A stretch of 64,000 nt of DNA from Gemmatimonadota bacterium (GCA_020348925.1 CP070758.1:2145408-2209407), one strand, 5' to 3'. Counted from the stretch's first letter, positions 18,227 through 28,581 are shown. Notes: generated from the sequence alone by a model not told the origin. Numbers and translations are program-made.

Positions 18227-20287
18227 CTACGGCCAACAAGAACCACGACCCGTTATCACACTCACAACGAGAAGAATATCTCCTACATCAATAGTACTAT
18301 TGGCATCACAATCCCCACGCCAGAGAGTGCATGCGTCGGGCTCAATGATCCCAAGCGAAAGCCTGACCGCTGTGACAATATCGAGCACATTGATCACTCC
18401 ATCATTCGTGACATCGCCCTTCTGACCACATTCGTTGGCAATACCTCCCTCTCTGTAGACGGCCAATCCACCACCGGCAGTCCCTATCCACATGTTCCCC
18501 AGAGAATCCTCAGTCAGTGCCCAGATCCAGTTACTCGGCAACCCTGAATTACCCGTCATGAACACCTGCCACTCGGAATCGTCGAACCGCACAAGCCCCC
18601 TGCTGGTCCCGAACCACTTGTCCCCGTGAGAATCTATCGTCATGACCCAGACATGATTGTCAGGCAGGATCGAGTTCATCGTATCGTAGACCGTCCAGCC
18701 ATCACCATCAAACCGCGCCACTCCGCCATACGTACCAATCCACCGGTTTCCGAGGCTGTCGATGGCGATGTCATTGATCCTGTTATCCGGAAGACCCGAA
18801 TTGTCGGCCTGATAGACCGTCCAATGGAGACCATCAATGACAGCCAGCCCATTGAACGTTCCGATCCAAAGATCACCGATCTCATCAAAGGCCAGTGCGA
18901 GAACATCATTATCAGGCAGGTCGGAGTTTTGAGTGTTGAAAACAGTCCAACTCGTCCAGTCAAATCTGGCCAGTCCTCCACCAATGGTTCCCACCCACAG
19001 GGCACCGGACCAGTCAACGACCAGCTCGTAGATTGCGCTCCTCGGCAGACCGGAGTTCTGGGCCGTAAACGAATACCACTGTCCGCCATCGTAGAGACCG
19101 AGCCCACCCGGTGTCCCGAACCACTTGCTCCCTGAAATGTCGAAGGCGGACACCCACACCAGGTTGTCGAGGGAAACGGTTTTCTTGAGGTCGTAGGCGG
19201 TCCATGTGAATCCATCGTATTCCGTCAGGCCGTTTTCGGTCCCAATCCATCCGTGCCCATGTTCATCGAAAGATACTGTAAAAACGTCCTCATGCGGTAA
19301 GCCCGAATTCGCCGCGCTATACTCCCTCCACCTTTCACCGTCAAACCGCACAAGTCCCTCGTCCGTGCCAACCCATAGCATCCCGTCGTCATCCTCATCT
19401 ATTGCCCTCACTTCGTTACTTTGCAATCCGGAGGTGGCGGTGTTATAGACAGTCCATTGCCGTCCGTCGAATCGAGCGAGCCCACCACCCAGCGTCCCCA
19501 TCCATTTGTCACCCCGACTGTCAACAAAAACAGTCCAAATCCAGTTATGAGGCAAGCCGGAGTTGGAGGTGCTGTATACCGTCCACGAAGCACCGTCAAA
19601 TCGGGCCAAACCGTCTCCCGTCCCAACCCAGATATGTTCCTCTTCATCGAAGGCTATCGAATAGACATAATCGTTCGGTAAACCGGAATTCAGAGTATTG
19701 TAGCTCCTCCAGGCAGATCCATCGAAATGCGCCAATCCTCCCTGAGTACCGATCCACACCTCAAAGGAGTCTCTGACGGCCAAGGACCTTATTTCATTAT
19801 TTGGTAAGCCTGAATTCGAGGTTGTATACTGGATCCAGTCTTCCCCATCGAATTGGATCAAGCCGTCCTGCGTCCCGATCCACACAGTATTATAAAAGTC
19901 AATGGCCAGAGCTCTCACTCTGTTGTCCGGTAAACCGGAGTTCGATGTGCTGAACGTTGACCAATGCGCACCATCAAATCTGGCCAATCCCCCGGACGTT
20001 CCAATCCAGACACTCCCTCTCGAATCGACGGCGACGGTCCTCACCCCATTTTCCGGAAGACCGGCATTTGCCCGGTTGTAATGAACGACCTCATCGGTTG
20101 ATGTGCCGAGCTGTGTCAATCCGCAGCCACCAACCCAGAGATATCCGTTCACCGCAACGAGAGCATTGACATTCGGTGCTGTGTAATTGATCCATTCCGG
20201 GTCGTGCGCCACAACCGAAGGTACCCAGATGAAAACGAACACTCCATACAATAGAAATTTACAATCCAGTTGTATTGAGGATTTCAT
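18227..20287 (-). CDS. Secreted beta-propeller (Reg_prop-like repeats) with dockerin
   Basis: A 686-residue exported protein (hydrophobic signal LLYGVFVFIWVPSVVA). Residues about 30-610 consist of about 14 tandem repeats of roughly 42 residues, each with D..G..WIGT..GLARFDG..W..Y and NSGLPDN.V, the pattern of two-component-regulator propeller blades, which here would make two seven-bladed propellers. No histidine kinase or DNA-binding domain follows; instead the end is a dockerin pair (GDVTNDGVINVLDI, DCDANSTIDVGDI; about 623-686). It therefore looks like an extracellular binding or scaffolding component, not a sensor kinase. The start overlaps the end of the upstream GH13 gene by 29 bases, so expression is coupled. 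Confidence 0.85.
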   Translation of the reverse strand: MKSSIQLDCKFLLYGVFVFIWVPSVVAHDPEWINYTAPNVNALVAVNGYLWVGGCGLTQLGTSTDEVVHYNRANAGLPENGVRTVAVDSRGSVWIGTSGGLARFDGAHWSTFSTSNSGLPDNRVRALAIDFYNTVWIGTQDGLIQFDGEDWIQYTTSNSGLPNNEIRSLAVRDSFEVWIGTQGGLAHFDGSAWRSYNTLNSGLPNDYVYSIAFDEEEHIWVGTGDGLARFDGASWTVYSTSNSGLPHNWIWTVFVDSRGDKWMGTLGGGLARFDGRQWTVYNTATSGLQSNEVRAIDEDDDGMLWVGTDEGLVRFDGERWREYSAANSGLPHEDVFTVSFDEHGHGWIGTENGLTEYDGFTWTAYDLKKTVSLDNLVWVSAFDISGSKWFGTPGGLGLYDGGQWYSFTAQNSGLPRSAIYELVVDWSGALWVGTIGGGLARFDWTSWTVFNTQNSDLPDNDVLALAFDEIGDLWIGTFNGLAVIDGLHWTVYQADNSGLPDNRINDIAIDSLGNRWIGTYGGVARFDGDGWTVYDTMNSILPDNHVWVMTIDSHGDKWFGTSRGLVRFDDSEWQVFMTGNSGLPSNWIWALTEDSLGNMWIGTAGGGLAVYREGGIANECGQKGDVTNDGVINVLDIVTAVRLSLGIIEPDACTLWRGDCDANSTIDVGDILLVVSVITGRGSCWP
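18440..20130 (-). repeat. Tandem intragenic repeats coding propeller blades
   Basis: About 14 imperfect repeats with a period near 126 bases inside the propeller gene; each contains a WIGT..GL..FDG coding segment. Repetition at DNA level makes this stretch prone to recombination and assembly errors. Confidence 0.75.
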
Positions 20288-23200
20288 TCACCATCCCTAC
20301 GATGTCCAAAACGTTCACGGCCCCGTCGTCGTTGAAATCGGCGGCCCACAATTCATATTCTGTCGGGAGAGGGGGAAGTATCAGAATAATATTGACTGCC
20401 ATGACAACATCCACAACATCTATGGATCCGTCTCCATTCACGTCCCCTTTCAGTCCGAGATCAGTGTTGAGTGAGTCCCCTAAAACGAGAATCTGCGCCT
20501 GATACGGCTCAAGTTGGAAGTGGATCGTGTCAAGATTGGCCCCTCTGTACGGATACTGATGGTCGGCCAACACATCAGTCAGATAATACTGTTTCCCCGG
20601 ATCGACACTCCAATCCTCAAGGGGCAGGATCACATCGGCCGTCCGTACCTCATCGGCAAAATTGAGATTGACGACAACGGTCTCATCCCCTTCACGCCGG
20701 AAGAAGGAGTAGACGAAATTGCTGTTCCCGTTACTGAGCCGATCGATGGTCTGGTTGCGCATGGATGGGTACGTTTTCCGAACGAAGATGAGCTTCTGAT
20801 AGTAGGGTCGCAGCTCGTTGGGATCGCTCCAGTTAATGAGACCGCGCTGGCTGCTTTCCCCCACTTCCTGCCCGGCGTAGATGAGGGGTATCCCGGGGAT
20901 CGTCAGATTGAGAGCAGTCAGTATCTTCGCCTGGGGGACAGTATACTCGGACATGAGGCGCTGCTCATCGTGGTTCTCCAGAAAACGCAGGGGGTATGCA
21001 TTGTCCGGGAACCCGTACACGATCCCGTTGAACTCGTTGATGATCTTCTCATGCAGCCATCCCACGTCTCCACCGGAAAGAATGTTCCCGAATCCGTCCC
21101 AGAAGAGGGGCCAGTCGTAGGCCGAATCGAAACGCCGGTCGAAGAGTGTAAAATCAGTGGCACCGGCTTCGGCCAGGCACAGGATATCCGGCCTGGTCGT
21201 CTTCAACGCCTGCCGCCATTCAAGCCAGTAATCGGGATACCGGTCCTGGATGCCCCAGGCCACGTCGCACCTGAAGCCGTCAATCCCGAGGGAATCCGTG
21301 TAAAATTTGGCCATGTTGATGAAGTAATCCCGGGCATCCTCATCGCTCTGATTCAAATTGGGCAGGCTTGTCCAGTCATAGTAATAGGTGTAGAGACCGT
21401 TGGGGCTCAGCGTCCCTCCCAGCTCCTCCCTTCGCTCGTAGAAATCGTAATAAAAGGAATGCTGGCGGAACCTGGCCATATCCTGGAAGAAGGCATGATC
21501 GATGGAGGAATGGTTGACCACGTGATCGATGATGACGCGCAGGCCCAGGTCATGCGCCGTTTCGATAAATGCCACAAAATCATCCATGGTGCCGTAATCG
21601 GCCTCGATGGCCAGGTAATCATTGACCGCATAGCCGTGATCCGACGGTCCCTCGTTGATGGGCATGAGCCAGATGGCCGTTGCGCCCAAATCGGCGACAT
21701 CCCCAAGCCGTGCCGTCGCCCCGGCGAAATCCCTGCTGGAGCTGAAGGACCGGATGTAGATCTCGTAGAGTATGGCATCCTTGACCCACTGGGGGCTGTC
21801 GTTCATGCTGCCCCCCCAGGCACTGTCGGACGTCACGGAAACAAAGGTCCGCCCGTAAGACTCCTCACTGTCAATATCACTGGCGATGAGATCGAAATAG
21901 TATTCCCCCTCAACCTCGGGCTTGGGGAAAGAGGGCGTGGCCGACGTCGGATCGTCCAACACCACCAGCGACGGATTGTCCGAATCGACCAGCCACTGGT
22001 GAAACACTTTGGGACCGTTGGGATCATTACTCAGACTGGCATCAAGGCTGATCGTACTGTTGCTGAATATGGCCGGCGAAAATACGATGTTCGGCCGGGT
22101 ATAAAATTTTCTGAAGAAGATTAGATTCGCGGAGTAAATGGAATCGCCATCGCTGACGACCAGGGCGCGGAAAACGTTCTCCCCTGTTGTCAGAAAAGCC
22201 GCGTAGGCGAATTCATTCTCTATCACAGGAACGATAACGGGTGCTTCGTTGTGAAAAAGCGTTACCTCCACCACCGAACCACCCTCGACACTGCCGACGA
22301 TCTCGACGTTTTTCTTCAGCGTGGTTCCCCCTCTGGTCAGAAAGGACACGACGATATCCGATGCCTTCAGACTGCTGTCGATATCGCTGGGGCTGATGCC
22401 GACATATCCGCGTCCCTCATAATCAAGGGCCGCCTGGCGACTGCTGGTGAAGTTGTTGAACAAGCGAGTCTGGAGCTCGGGTGAATCACAGAACATGGCG
22501 TCAAATACATCCGCCTCACCCTCCTCAGCCACGCCACCCATATTCTCATCAACCTCCGTGACCATCCCCCCTGTTCCCGTCACATACGAATAGATGCAAC
22601 AGTACCACTTGTCCGTGAACGTCCCCAGCAGACCCGTCAAATCCGACAAAGAAAGCGAGAAGGCAAAGGTATCGGACGCAACCGCACCCGGGGGCATAGA
22701 AACCCGAAGATCCCCGATGAGTGGGTCTCTGGTCGTGTAGAGTATATTATGCATCTCCCCATCGCAGTGGGGAGACTCAGGAGATACAATGGGAACATAG
22801 ATACCGACACCGGTCCACTCAAGGTGACTCAATTCCGTACTGATAATATCCCCGACCAGGCCGGCATCGATGGAATTGGTCAGAATAAAGGAAAGGGCCG
22901 TATATTCCGTAATATCTGCCAGACCGATCCGAAAGTGCAATGAATCTTCAGCCCCCGTCAGCCTGATGTGCATACTGAGAAGATCAGCCGAACCATCCGG
23001 GACGCCTTCGGGATAGGTGTAGGTCCCGGTACCGGCATCGTCACCGTAGCTGTCAAGATAATGATATCCGGACTCCGACGGATAGACGCCGAAGACACTC
23101 GTTTTCCGGGGCGCGGCCCGACCCTCATTATCCGAAACGTCAAAGGTGAGAAGATGATCCCCCGGGGAGAGATCCGAAACGGAACCGGACAGCACTGACC

Positions 23201-24113
23201 AGAAAGGATCGTACGAGAAACCGAGGGGTTCGCTGTCCAAGGTGAGGGACAGGGTCGATTCGTCAATTCCGTCATCGTAATCCCCATCGATGACGGCCGC
23301 TGCAATTTCCGTCCCCGTAATATCAACCAGGATAGCCCCATCCTCGGGCACCGTGACCACGAAGGACGGCAGTGTATCGGCCACAACGATGATGATCGAA
23401 TTGTTGTACTCCGACGGATTCGTCTTCGGGTTGTCGGGATCCGAGAACCACTCCTCGTGATTGATCACGAACTTGTACTCGTAGTAGCCCTCCTCCAGAA
23501 TTTTCGTCATCGTATAGACGCCACTCTCATCTGGACCGTTCATGGTGTCGGAGTACCGGCTCCAGCTGTTGAAGGTCCCCGCCAGATTGGCCGTATTGAT
23601 CAACGACGGGCTGTAGCCGAACTGGGCGCTGCGGGTGTCCAACACGAATTCAACGTCAGCTGCCAACTGCTCCGGTTGCTCGACAAGCTGGATGTCCCAG
23701 TTGGCGTTATTGTTGTTATCCCACTGGGTACCGTTCGTGACGACGTAGTGCAGGGTTTGGGTTTCACTCTCCGTCTGGATCGAAATTCGCCACAAGCCGG
23801 GATTTGTCTTCGTCATAGGTGACTGGACGGCCAAATTGTCACTGTGCGGAACCGTCCCCTCTGGCCACATACTCTCCGGGGCTTTCTGCCAGGCCCCATG
23901 GGCCGTCTCATTGATACCCCAGTGGAGCTTCACACCGGTACCATCGTCAGGCAACGTGCCGGGAATATCGTTGTAATAGATCGTGAGCAGATCACCGGGA
24001 TTCGGGCTTTCGGGCTCCCACCAACTAACCTGTCCCCGGCCGCCCGATGCACTCACGAGAAGAACAACAAGAACGAATACACCCCGTCGTGTTGTTTTCA
24101 AGAATTTTTCCAT
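20259..24113 (-). CDS. Large secreted multidomain GH13 amylase with dockerin
   Basis: About 1284 residues, exported (RGVFVLVVLLVSASGGRG signal). In order: a starch-binding-like beta-sandwich (about 30-150, like CBM25/26: VKLHWGINETAHGAWQK), a CBM48/AMPK-type domain (about 155-265: ANLAGTFNSWSRYSD, YYEYKFVINHEEW), an Ig-like domain, a domain resembling the C-terminal part of glucodextranases (about 360-560), more beta domains, then the GH13 barrel with VIIDHVVNHSS, IDGFRCDVAWGIQ (nucleophile near residue 950), ILCLAEAG and FLENHDEQR, and finally a dockerin pair (about 1222-1284). It is built for attack on raw or branched starch at the cell surface. Start at 24113 is preceded by AAAGGTG; an in-frame extension to 24188 lacks a signal for initiation. 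Confidence 0.92.
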   Translation of the reverse strand: MEKFLKTTRRGVFVLVVLLVSASGGRGQVSWWEPESPNPGDLLTIYYNDIPGTLPDDGTGVKLHWGINETAHGAWQKAPESMWPEGTVPHSDNLAVQSPMTKTNPGLWRISIQTESETQTLHYVVTNGTQWDNNNNANWDIQLVEQPEQLAADVEFVLDTRSAQFGYSPSLINTANLAGTFNSWSRYSDTMNGPDESGVYTMTKILEEGYYEYKFVINHEEWFSDPDNPKTNPSEYNNSIIIVVADTLPSFVVTVPEDGAILVDITGTEIAAAVIDGDYDDGIDESTLSLTLDSEPLGFSYDPFWSVLSGSVSDLSPGDHLLTFDVSDNEGRAAPRKTSVFGVYPSESGYHYLDSYGDDAGTGTYTYPEGVPDGSADLLSMHIRLTGAEDSLHFRIGLADITEYTALSFILTNSIDAGLVGDIISTELSHLEWTGVGIYVPIVSPESPHCDGEMHNILYTTRDPLIGDLRVSMPPGAVASDTFAFSLSLSDLTGLLGTFTDKWYCCIYSYVTGTGGMVTEVDENMGGVAEEGEADVFDAMFCDSPELQTRLFNNFTSSRQAALDYEGRGYVGISPSDIDSSLKASDIVVSFLTRGGTTLKKNVEIVGSVEGGSVVEVTLFHNEAPVIVPVIENEFAYAAFLTTGENVFRALVVSDGDSIYSANLIFFRKFYTRPNIVFSPAIFSNSTISLDASLSNDPNGPKVFHQWLVDSDNPSLVVLDDPTSATPSFPKPEVEGEYYFDLIASDIDSEESYGRTFVSVTSDSAWGGSMNDSPQWVKDAILYEIYIRSFSSSRDFAGATARLGDVADLGATAIWLMPINEGPSDHGYAVNDYLAIEADYGTMDDFVAFIETAHDLGLRVIIDHVVNHSSIDHAFFQDMARFRQHSFYYDFYERREELGGTLSPNGLYTYYYDWTSLPNLNQSDEDARDYFINMAKFYTDSLGIDGFRCDVAWGIQDRYPDYWLEWRQALKTTRPDILCLAEAGATDFTLFDRRFDSAYDWPLFWDGFGNILSGGDVGWLHEKIINEFNGIVYGFPDNAYPLRFLENHDEQRLMSEYTVPQAKILTALNLTIPGIPLIYAGQEVGESSQRGLINWSDPNELRPYYQKLIFVRKTYPSMRNQTIDRLSNGNSNFVYSFFRREGDETVVVNLNFADEVRTADVILPLEDWSVDPGKQYYLTDVLADHQYPYRGANLDTIHFQLEPYQAQILVLGDSLNTDLGLKGDVNGDGSIDVVDVVMAVNIILILPPLPTEYELWAADFNDDGAVNVLDIVGMVNEILNTTGL

Positions 24114-24205
24114 TTGACACACCTTTCTTCTGAGAGTGAAAAACTTTCGCACTCCTTGTCTTGAAATCATGAATAATCGTCTCCTCATTCACCCTCGGTC
24201 CGACT

Positions 24206-25633
24206 TCATTCTGAGAGAAAAACCATTGACTCATAAGGTTTCAAAGCTATTTGATGGGTCGGCTTTGATAAGAGCTGAACGGGCTTCTCTTTGCCTCGGA
24301 TGAATTTCTCGCCGTCCCGCCCACTTCTCAATTCTTCGGGGAACTGAAGTGTCGCAGTCATCTCCCTGTCGGAAAAATTGAGAGCAACGACAGCCGTGCG
24401 GTCACCTGTCATTCGAGCGTAGGCCACAATTTCGGAGGGACGATCCGTAGGGATCTTCATCGTCTCTCCATGGACGAATACTGTATGGTCCTTTCGCAAA
24501 CGAATCAGTTGTTTATAAAAACGTCTGACTGCGTAATCGGCATCTCCCCAATGGACTTCAACCTTATCGAAGAGCGCCGGCTTGACCGTATCGGCCACTT
24601 CCTGGCCGGCGTACAGCATGGGCAGACCCCTGAGGGTGAAAACGAACGTCGCATACGGCTCGAATCCCGGAACGCCAAACACTTTTGCCGCCCGTTGCTC
24701 GTCATGATTCTCAAGAAACCGCAGCCTGAGTGCGCCTTTGGGGAATTCCCTCTCCTTTTTCAGGACAAGATCGATCGCCTCCTCGGCTTTCGCCTCTCCC
24801 CTACGAATCTCTTTCAAAGTATGATAAAGGCTCCAATCGTACGTCGCATCGAACTGATTGATGTGCATTTTGGGATCTTCCCACTCAGCCAGCAGAAAGA
24901 AGGTGGGCTTCATTTTACGCAATTGCGCCCGCACATCCACCCAGAAATCCCCCGGAACCATGCCGGCGACGTCGCAGCGATACCCATCAATATTGAAATC
25001 TCTGATCCAGTACTGGAGAGCGTTATGCATATAGCTACGCATCTCGCGGTTATGGTAATCGAAATCAGTTACATCCCACCAGTCATCGACTTCACGGGTA
25101 AAATTTCCCTTTCTGTCCCGGACAAACCAGTCCGGATGTCTGCCCATCTCAATATGATCATTGGCCGAGTGATTGGCCACCCAGTCCAGGATGACTTTCA
25201 TTCCCAACTCGTGGGCCGTAATCACGAGTTGCCGCAGGTCGGTCCCCCGTCCAAACTCGGGATTGATGGCCCGATAGTCTCTGACTGCGTAGGGACTGCC
25301 CAAGGTTCCTTTTCGCCCGACTGTGCCGATCGGATAGATAGGCATCAACCAGACGGTTTCAACACCCAACTCCTTGAGTTCCGGCAATCTCTCCGTCACC
25401 TTCTGGAACGTGCCCTCCGGACTGAACGCTCGGACGAACACTTCGTATACGATGGTTCCGGGAACCCATGAGGGACTCGTGACGCTGTGAAACGTGCCGA
25501 AGTCTTGAGGCTCTTCTTGCTCCGGAGCCCGTTGACAACCCCAGGGGAATATCAAGAGCGTGCTGGCGAAAAGAACCAGCAGCGTCACGGCGATAGAGAT
25601 ACGAAACCTTTTCATAAGAACGCTCACTTTCAT
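24206..25633 (-). CDS. GH13 alpha-amylase-family lipoprotein
   Basis: A 475-residue compact alpha-amylase. The signal ends in FPWGC (Cys33), a likely lipidation site. GH13 regions: VILDWVANHS (I), DGYRCDVAG (II, nucleophile D221), FFLLAEWED (III, acid/base E250) and FLENHDEQR (IV). No carbohydrate-binding module or dockerin is attached, so anchoring is by lipid. Close in motif style to the catalytic domain of the large dockerin-bearing GH13 just downstream. The ATG at 25633 overlaps the stop of the GH57 gene by 4 bases (ATGA), which supports this start; ATG at 25615 is a weaker choice. Likely makes short maltodextrins for import. Confidence 0.9.
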   Translation of the reverse strand: MKVSVLMKRFRISIAVTLLVLFASTLLIFPWGCQRAPEQEEPQDFGTFHSVTSPSWVPGTIVYEVFVRAFSPEGTFQKVTERLPELKELGVETVWLMPIYPIGTVGRKGTLGSPYAVRDYRAINPEFGRGTDLRQLVITAHELGMKVILDWVANHSANDHIEMGRHPDWFVRDRKGNFTREVDDWWDVTDFDYHNREMRSYMHNALQYWIRDFNIDGYRCDVAGMVPGDFWVDVRAQLRKMKPTFFLLAEWEDPKMHINQFDATYDWSLYHTLKEIRRGEAKAEEAIDLVLKKEREFPKGALRLRFLENHDEQRAAKVFGVPGFEPYATFVFTLRGLPMLYAGQEVADTVKPALFDKVEVHWGDADYAVRRFYKQLIRLRKDHTVFVHGETMKIPTDRPSEIVAYARMTGDRTAVVALNFSDREMTATLQFPEELRSGRDGEKFIRGKEKPVQLLSKPTHQIALKPYESMVFLSE

Positions 25634-27621
25634 TTTGAAATGATTGGATCGAACCGGGGAATTTCCATTTGAGCACCCGCTAAATTGGCATATCTGTAAA
25701 CATTGGTCAGGTGAAGTCTGAAGTTTTCGTCGAACAGCAGATCGCCTCCGCCTCCGGCTGTTTCATCTGCTCCATACCACCAGAACCAATCGGATCCCTC
25801 CGCAGCGTACATCTCCTCCCAGGCCTGATACGTGTACCACGCTTTCGAGTACCTCTCCCCAGGTTCGTCAACCTCAGGGTCCGGCGGTGTCAGTCCGCTC
25901 TTCTCCAGATCCCTCCTCGTTCTCAACAGGAGCTCCCAGCCTGCATTTTCCTCGTCTTCACCGATCCAGTTGGAAAAGTGCGGCAGAAACCAGGAGGCCG
26001 GATACAGGGGATCGATTCTGGTGGCCTGTGCAACAGGATGAGGCTTCACCCCCCTCTCGGGATTGCCGTCAATAAATTCGGAAGGCGTTACGCTTATGAT
26101 CCGACCCTCCTCATATCTTTTTTCCAACTCCGCATACAGTTTATGAAAAAACTTCGAACCGTCGTTATCCTTCTCAAAATACTCCCAGGCATTTTCACCG
26201 TCCAAGAGAATTGTCAACAACCGGTCGCCCTCTCCGGGCGCAGGCAAATACTCCTCCACGGCTTGAAAGAAGTGTCCCACATTCTCCTCGGCCGTCCGTC
26301 TCGAGTAATCGAATGCGATCTGGTCCGATATTCCTAAATCACGAAAGACAATGGCCAGTTTCTCACCACTCTGGCCATCAACGGAATACATTCTGGCCAG
26401 TTCTTCTTTCGTGAGATCCTCAGGTCCATCCTTGCCCAAGGATTTTGCTAAAACGTGTGGTCCGGTGGCGATCCAACGGACACCACTGTTGAGAAAAAGA
26501 GGAACGACCTCCTCTGCCACAGAACCCTCGGCCGGCCACATACCGTTGGGAGGTTCCCCGAATATCCGTTCAAACATCGTGACACCTTTACGGACTTGAT
26601 TCTCGGCATCAAAAGGATAGGAATAGCGCTCGGGAAGCGGGTCCTGGGGTTGGCATTTCAATGCAATATCACTATCATAGATCAGTGGAAGGATAGGATG
26701 ATAGAAGGGCGTCGTGATGAGCTCGATTTGTCCCAGCCTGGTCTCCGGATGATACATCAATTTCTTGTGAATCGGGATCACATTGGCCATCACTTTGTAC
26801 GCTTCGGCCACGAGTCGCTGGCAATCCTCCTCGGTCACATCCCGTTTCAAGATGAAACTGTCATCGGAATCGTCCTCCGGGGAACCGGCGGCATCGTACA
26901 GAACCAGATCGGAAAGGTCAACAACCATCGGAGAACCATCGGGATTCTGCAGCGGGAGTGTCACAGGGCCTTTCAAAAAGGATGGATCGAACAGGGCCAG
27001 GAAGAAAAAAGTCTTGATCCGGATTTTCTGCTGCAGCGTGTACGATTCCCAGGGTTTTCTCCCTTGAAAAGACCCCACATTTCTTCCTATAGGAAGGAGC
27101 GTGTTGTACTGGGGAAAACGTCGAATAATCTGCTCGGTGAGGGAGAAACACGACCAAGCCTGGTCTCCGCTTTTATTGAATAAATAATCCAAATCCCGGC
27201 TATTGAAATTGCGCGTATCCATCAGCATGAGGTCAATCCAGGGATCGGTCTTGCCTCGCCATTCCGACAGAAAACCTTCGGCATCAATCCGATTTGCTCC
27301 CGTATCAACATACGGACCGAGCCGATCCACATAATACTCCTGCAACTGCCGCAGGAGCACTGAGGTGAGATCTATGGTCAGATGCACTTTCGGATACTTC
27401 TCCAGAACGGCGGCCATGTCATAATAATCCTTAGTGGAATGCGTTCTCACCCACGGACCGATGAGCTGATCCTTTGTGGCATCGAGATACGATGGCTGGT
27501 GCTGATGCCAGATGATATTCAGGTACAACTTTCCGGGTTCCTTGGGCCCACAGGATACGATTAGAAGAAGCAACAGAAGACCAATCCCCAAAAATCGAGA
27601 TCGTTTTTTATATTTTTTCAT
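25630..27621 (-). CDS. GH57 amylopullulanase-like lipoprotein
   Basis: About 663 residues. The signal peptide ends in a classical lipobox (LLLLLIVSCG). The GH57 barrel begins with WHQHQP, then shows the family motifs: WPAEGSVAEEVVPL with the likely nucleophile Glu, and ILLDGENAWEYF with the likely acid/base Asp. Motif style and length agree with the amylopullulanase-like branch of GH57, which cleaves alpha-1,4 and alpha-1,6 bonds; this needs assay. The start at 27621 is set by GAGGAG 8 bases upstream. It sits between the ABC importer genes and the GH13 lipoprotein, with a 4-base overlap to the latter, so it belongs to the same transcription unit. Unlike the other GH57 of the cluster, this one is extracytoplasmic. 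Confidence 0.87.
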   Translation of the reverse strand: MKKYKKRSRFLGIGLLLLLLIVSCGPKEPGKLYLNIIWHQHQPSYLDATKDQLIGPWVRTHSTKDYYDMAAVLEKYPKVHLTIDLTSVLLRQLQEYYVDRLGPYVDTGANRIDAEGFLSEWRGKTDPWIDLMLMDTRNFNSRDLDYLFNKSGDQAWSCFSLTEQIIRRFPQYNTLLPIGRNVGSFQGRKPWESYTLQQKIRIKTFFFLALFDPSFLKGPVTLPLQNPDGSPMVVDLSDLVLYDAAGSPEDDSDDSFILKRDVTEEDCQRLVAEAYKVMANVIPIHKKLMYHPETRLGQIELITTPFYHPILPLIYDSDIALKCQPQDPLPERYSYPFDAENQVRKGVTMFERIFGEPPNGMWPAEGSVAEEVVPLFLNSGVRWIATGPHVLAKSLGKDGPEDLTKEELARMYSVDGQSGEKLAIVFRDLGISDQIAFDYSRRTAEENVGHFFQAVEEYLPAPGEGDRLLTILLDGENAWEYFEKDNDGSKFFHKLYAELEKRYEEGRIISVTPSEFIDGNPERGVKPHPVAQATRIDPLYPASWFLPHFSNWIGEDEENAGWELLLRTRRDLEKSGLTPPDPEVDEPGERYSKAWYTYQAWEEMYAAEGSDWFWWYGADETAGGGGDLLFDENFRLHLTNVYRYANLAGAQMEIPRFDPIISK

Positions 27622-27738
27622 GGTGTTCTCCTCGAGCACCCTTCGTCACAGAGAGAAAGTTTTCCGTTTTGGATATTGAATTTTGGATCTTTCATTTTCC
27701 TGCTTTGATTTTGCAGTTTTCATTTTGAATTTCACATT

Positions 27739-28581
27739 CTATCCCTTCACACTTCCCAGTGTCAGTCCTGAGACGAGCCACCGACTCAGAAACAGAAAAA
27801 GAGCGACAACAGGGATGCTGACAACAACAGCCCCGGCCGAGTACAATCCCCAGGAGACCTCCATATTCGACTGAAACATCTTGAGGCCGAGAGGGAGCGT
27901 AAAGAGGTTCTGGTCCTGAATGAGAACGGCGGCCACCAAATACTCCGACCAGGCCGTCATGAATGAAAACAGAGCCGTAATCACAAGCGCCGGTGCGGCC
28001 AAGGGGAGGACAATGCGCCAGAATATGCCGATTTGCGAACACCCGTCGATGGCTGCCGCCTCCTCGAGACTGTAGGGAATCGTATCGTAATACCCTTTCA
28101 TCTGCCACACAATGAAGGGCAAGGCCGTGGCAGAATAGGCGATGATGAGGGCAAAGTACGAATCATACGCCTTGAGTTTGATCAGCACAATAAACAAGGG
28201 CAGCAGAAGCATGGTCAGTGGAAACATCTGTGTCGTAATGAGACCGATCATGGCCGTATCACGCCCTCTGAACTTGTATCGGGAAAAACCGTATCCGGCC
28301 GTTGCGGCCAGGGCCACACCAAACAATGTGACGGCCGCGGAGACGATGATGCTATTTCCCAGCCATCTCAGAAAGGGCTCTTCCAGAAAGAGACGGACGT
28401 AGGTGTTCAACGTGGCATCCGGAGGAATAACGGCCAGTGATTTATCCAGAAGTCGATCCCCCGGCCGAAGGGAAATAGCCCGTACCCGCAAGATCGGATA
28501 CGCGGCGAAGAGGGTGAATATCGTTACAATTACATAGCTGGCGATTCGCGCCGGTGATGAAAGTGTTCTCGGTCCTCTCAT
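27739..28581 (-). CDS. Maltodextrin-type ABC transporter permease, MalG-like
   Basis: About 280 residues with six predicted membrane helices. The EAA loop that contacts the ATPase reads EEAAAIDGCSQIGIFWRIVLPLAAP, standard for the MalG/CUT1 family. N-terminal region RIASYVIVTIFTLFAAYPILRV matches the first helix. It pairs with the MalF-like permease 16 bases upstream and the binding protein before that. Start at 28581 is preceded by GAGGAG; an extension to 28665 overlaps the malF-like gene without a ribosome binding site. No ATP-binding subunit gene is nearby, so a shared ATPase must come from elsewhere. Confidence 0.9.
   Translation of the reverse strand: MRGPRTLSSPARIASYVIVTIFTLFAAYPILRVRAISLRPGDRLLDKSLAVIPPDATLNTYVRLFLEEPFLRWLGNSIIVSAAVTLFGVALAATAGYGFSRYKFRGRDTAMIGLITTQMFPLTMLLLPLFIVLIKLKAYDSYFALIIAYSATALPFIVWQMKGYYDTIPYSLEEAAAIDGCSQIGIFWRIVLPLAAPALVITALFSFMTAWSEYLVAAVLIQDQNLFTLPLGLKMFQSNMEVSWGLYSAGAVVVSIPVVALFLFLSRWLVSGLTLGSVKG

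Noticed and set aside
18440-20130. CRISPR-like array because of regular repeats
   Set aside because: The period is about 126 bases, repeats are imperfect and in frame, and they encode propeller blades.
20514-22124. Long open frame of 536 codons on the plus strand
   Set aside because: It lies fully antisense to the GH13 gene, whose catalytic motifs are all present; the antisense product has low-complexity I/V/G/P composition and no recognisable domain or ribosome binding site.
24470-25471. Open frame of 333 codons on the plus strand
   Set aside because: Antisense to the GH13 lipoprotein gene with four intact catalytic regions.
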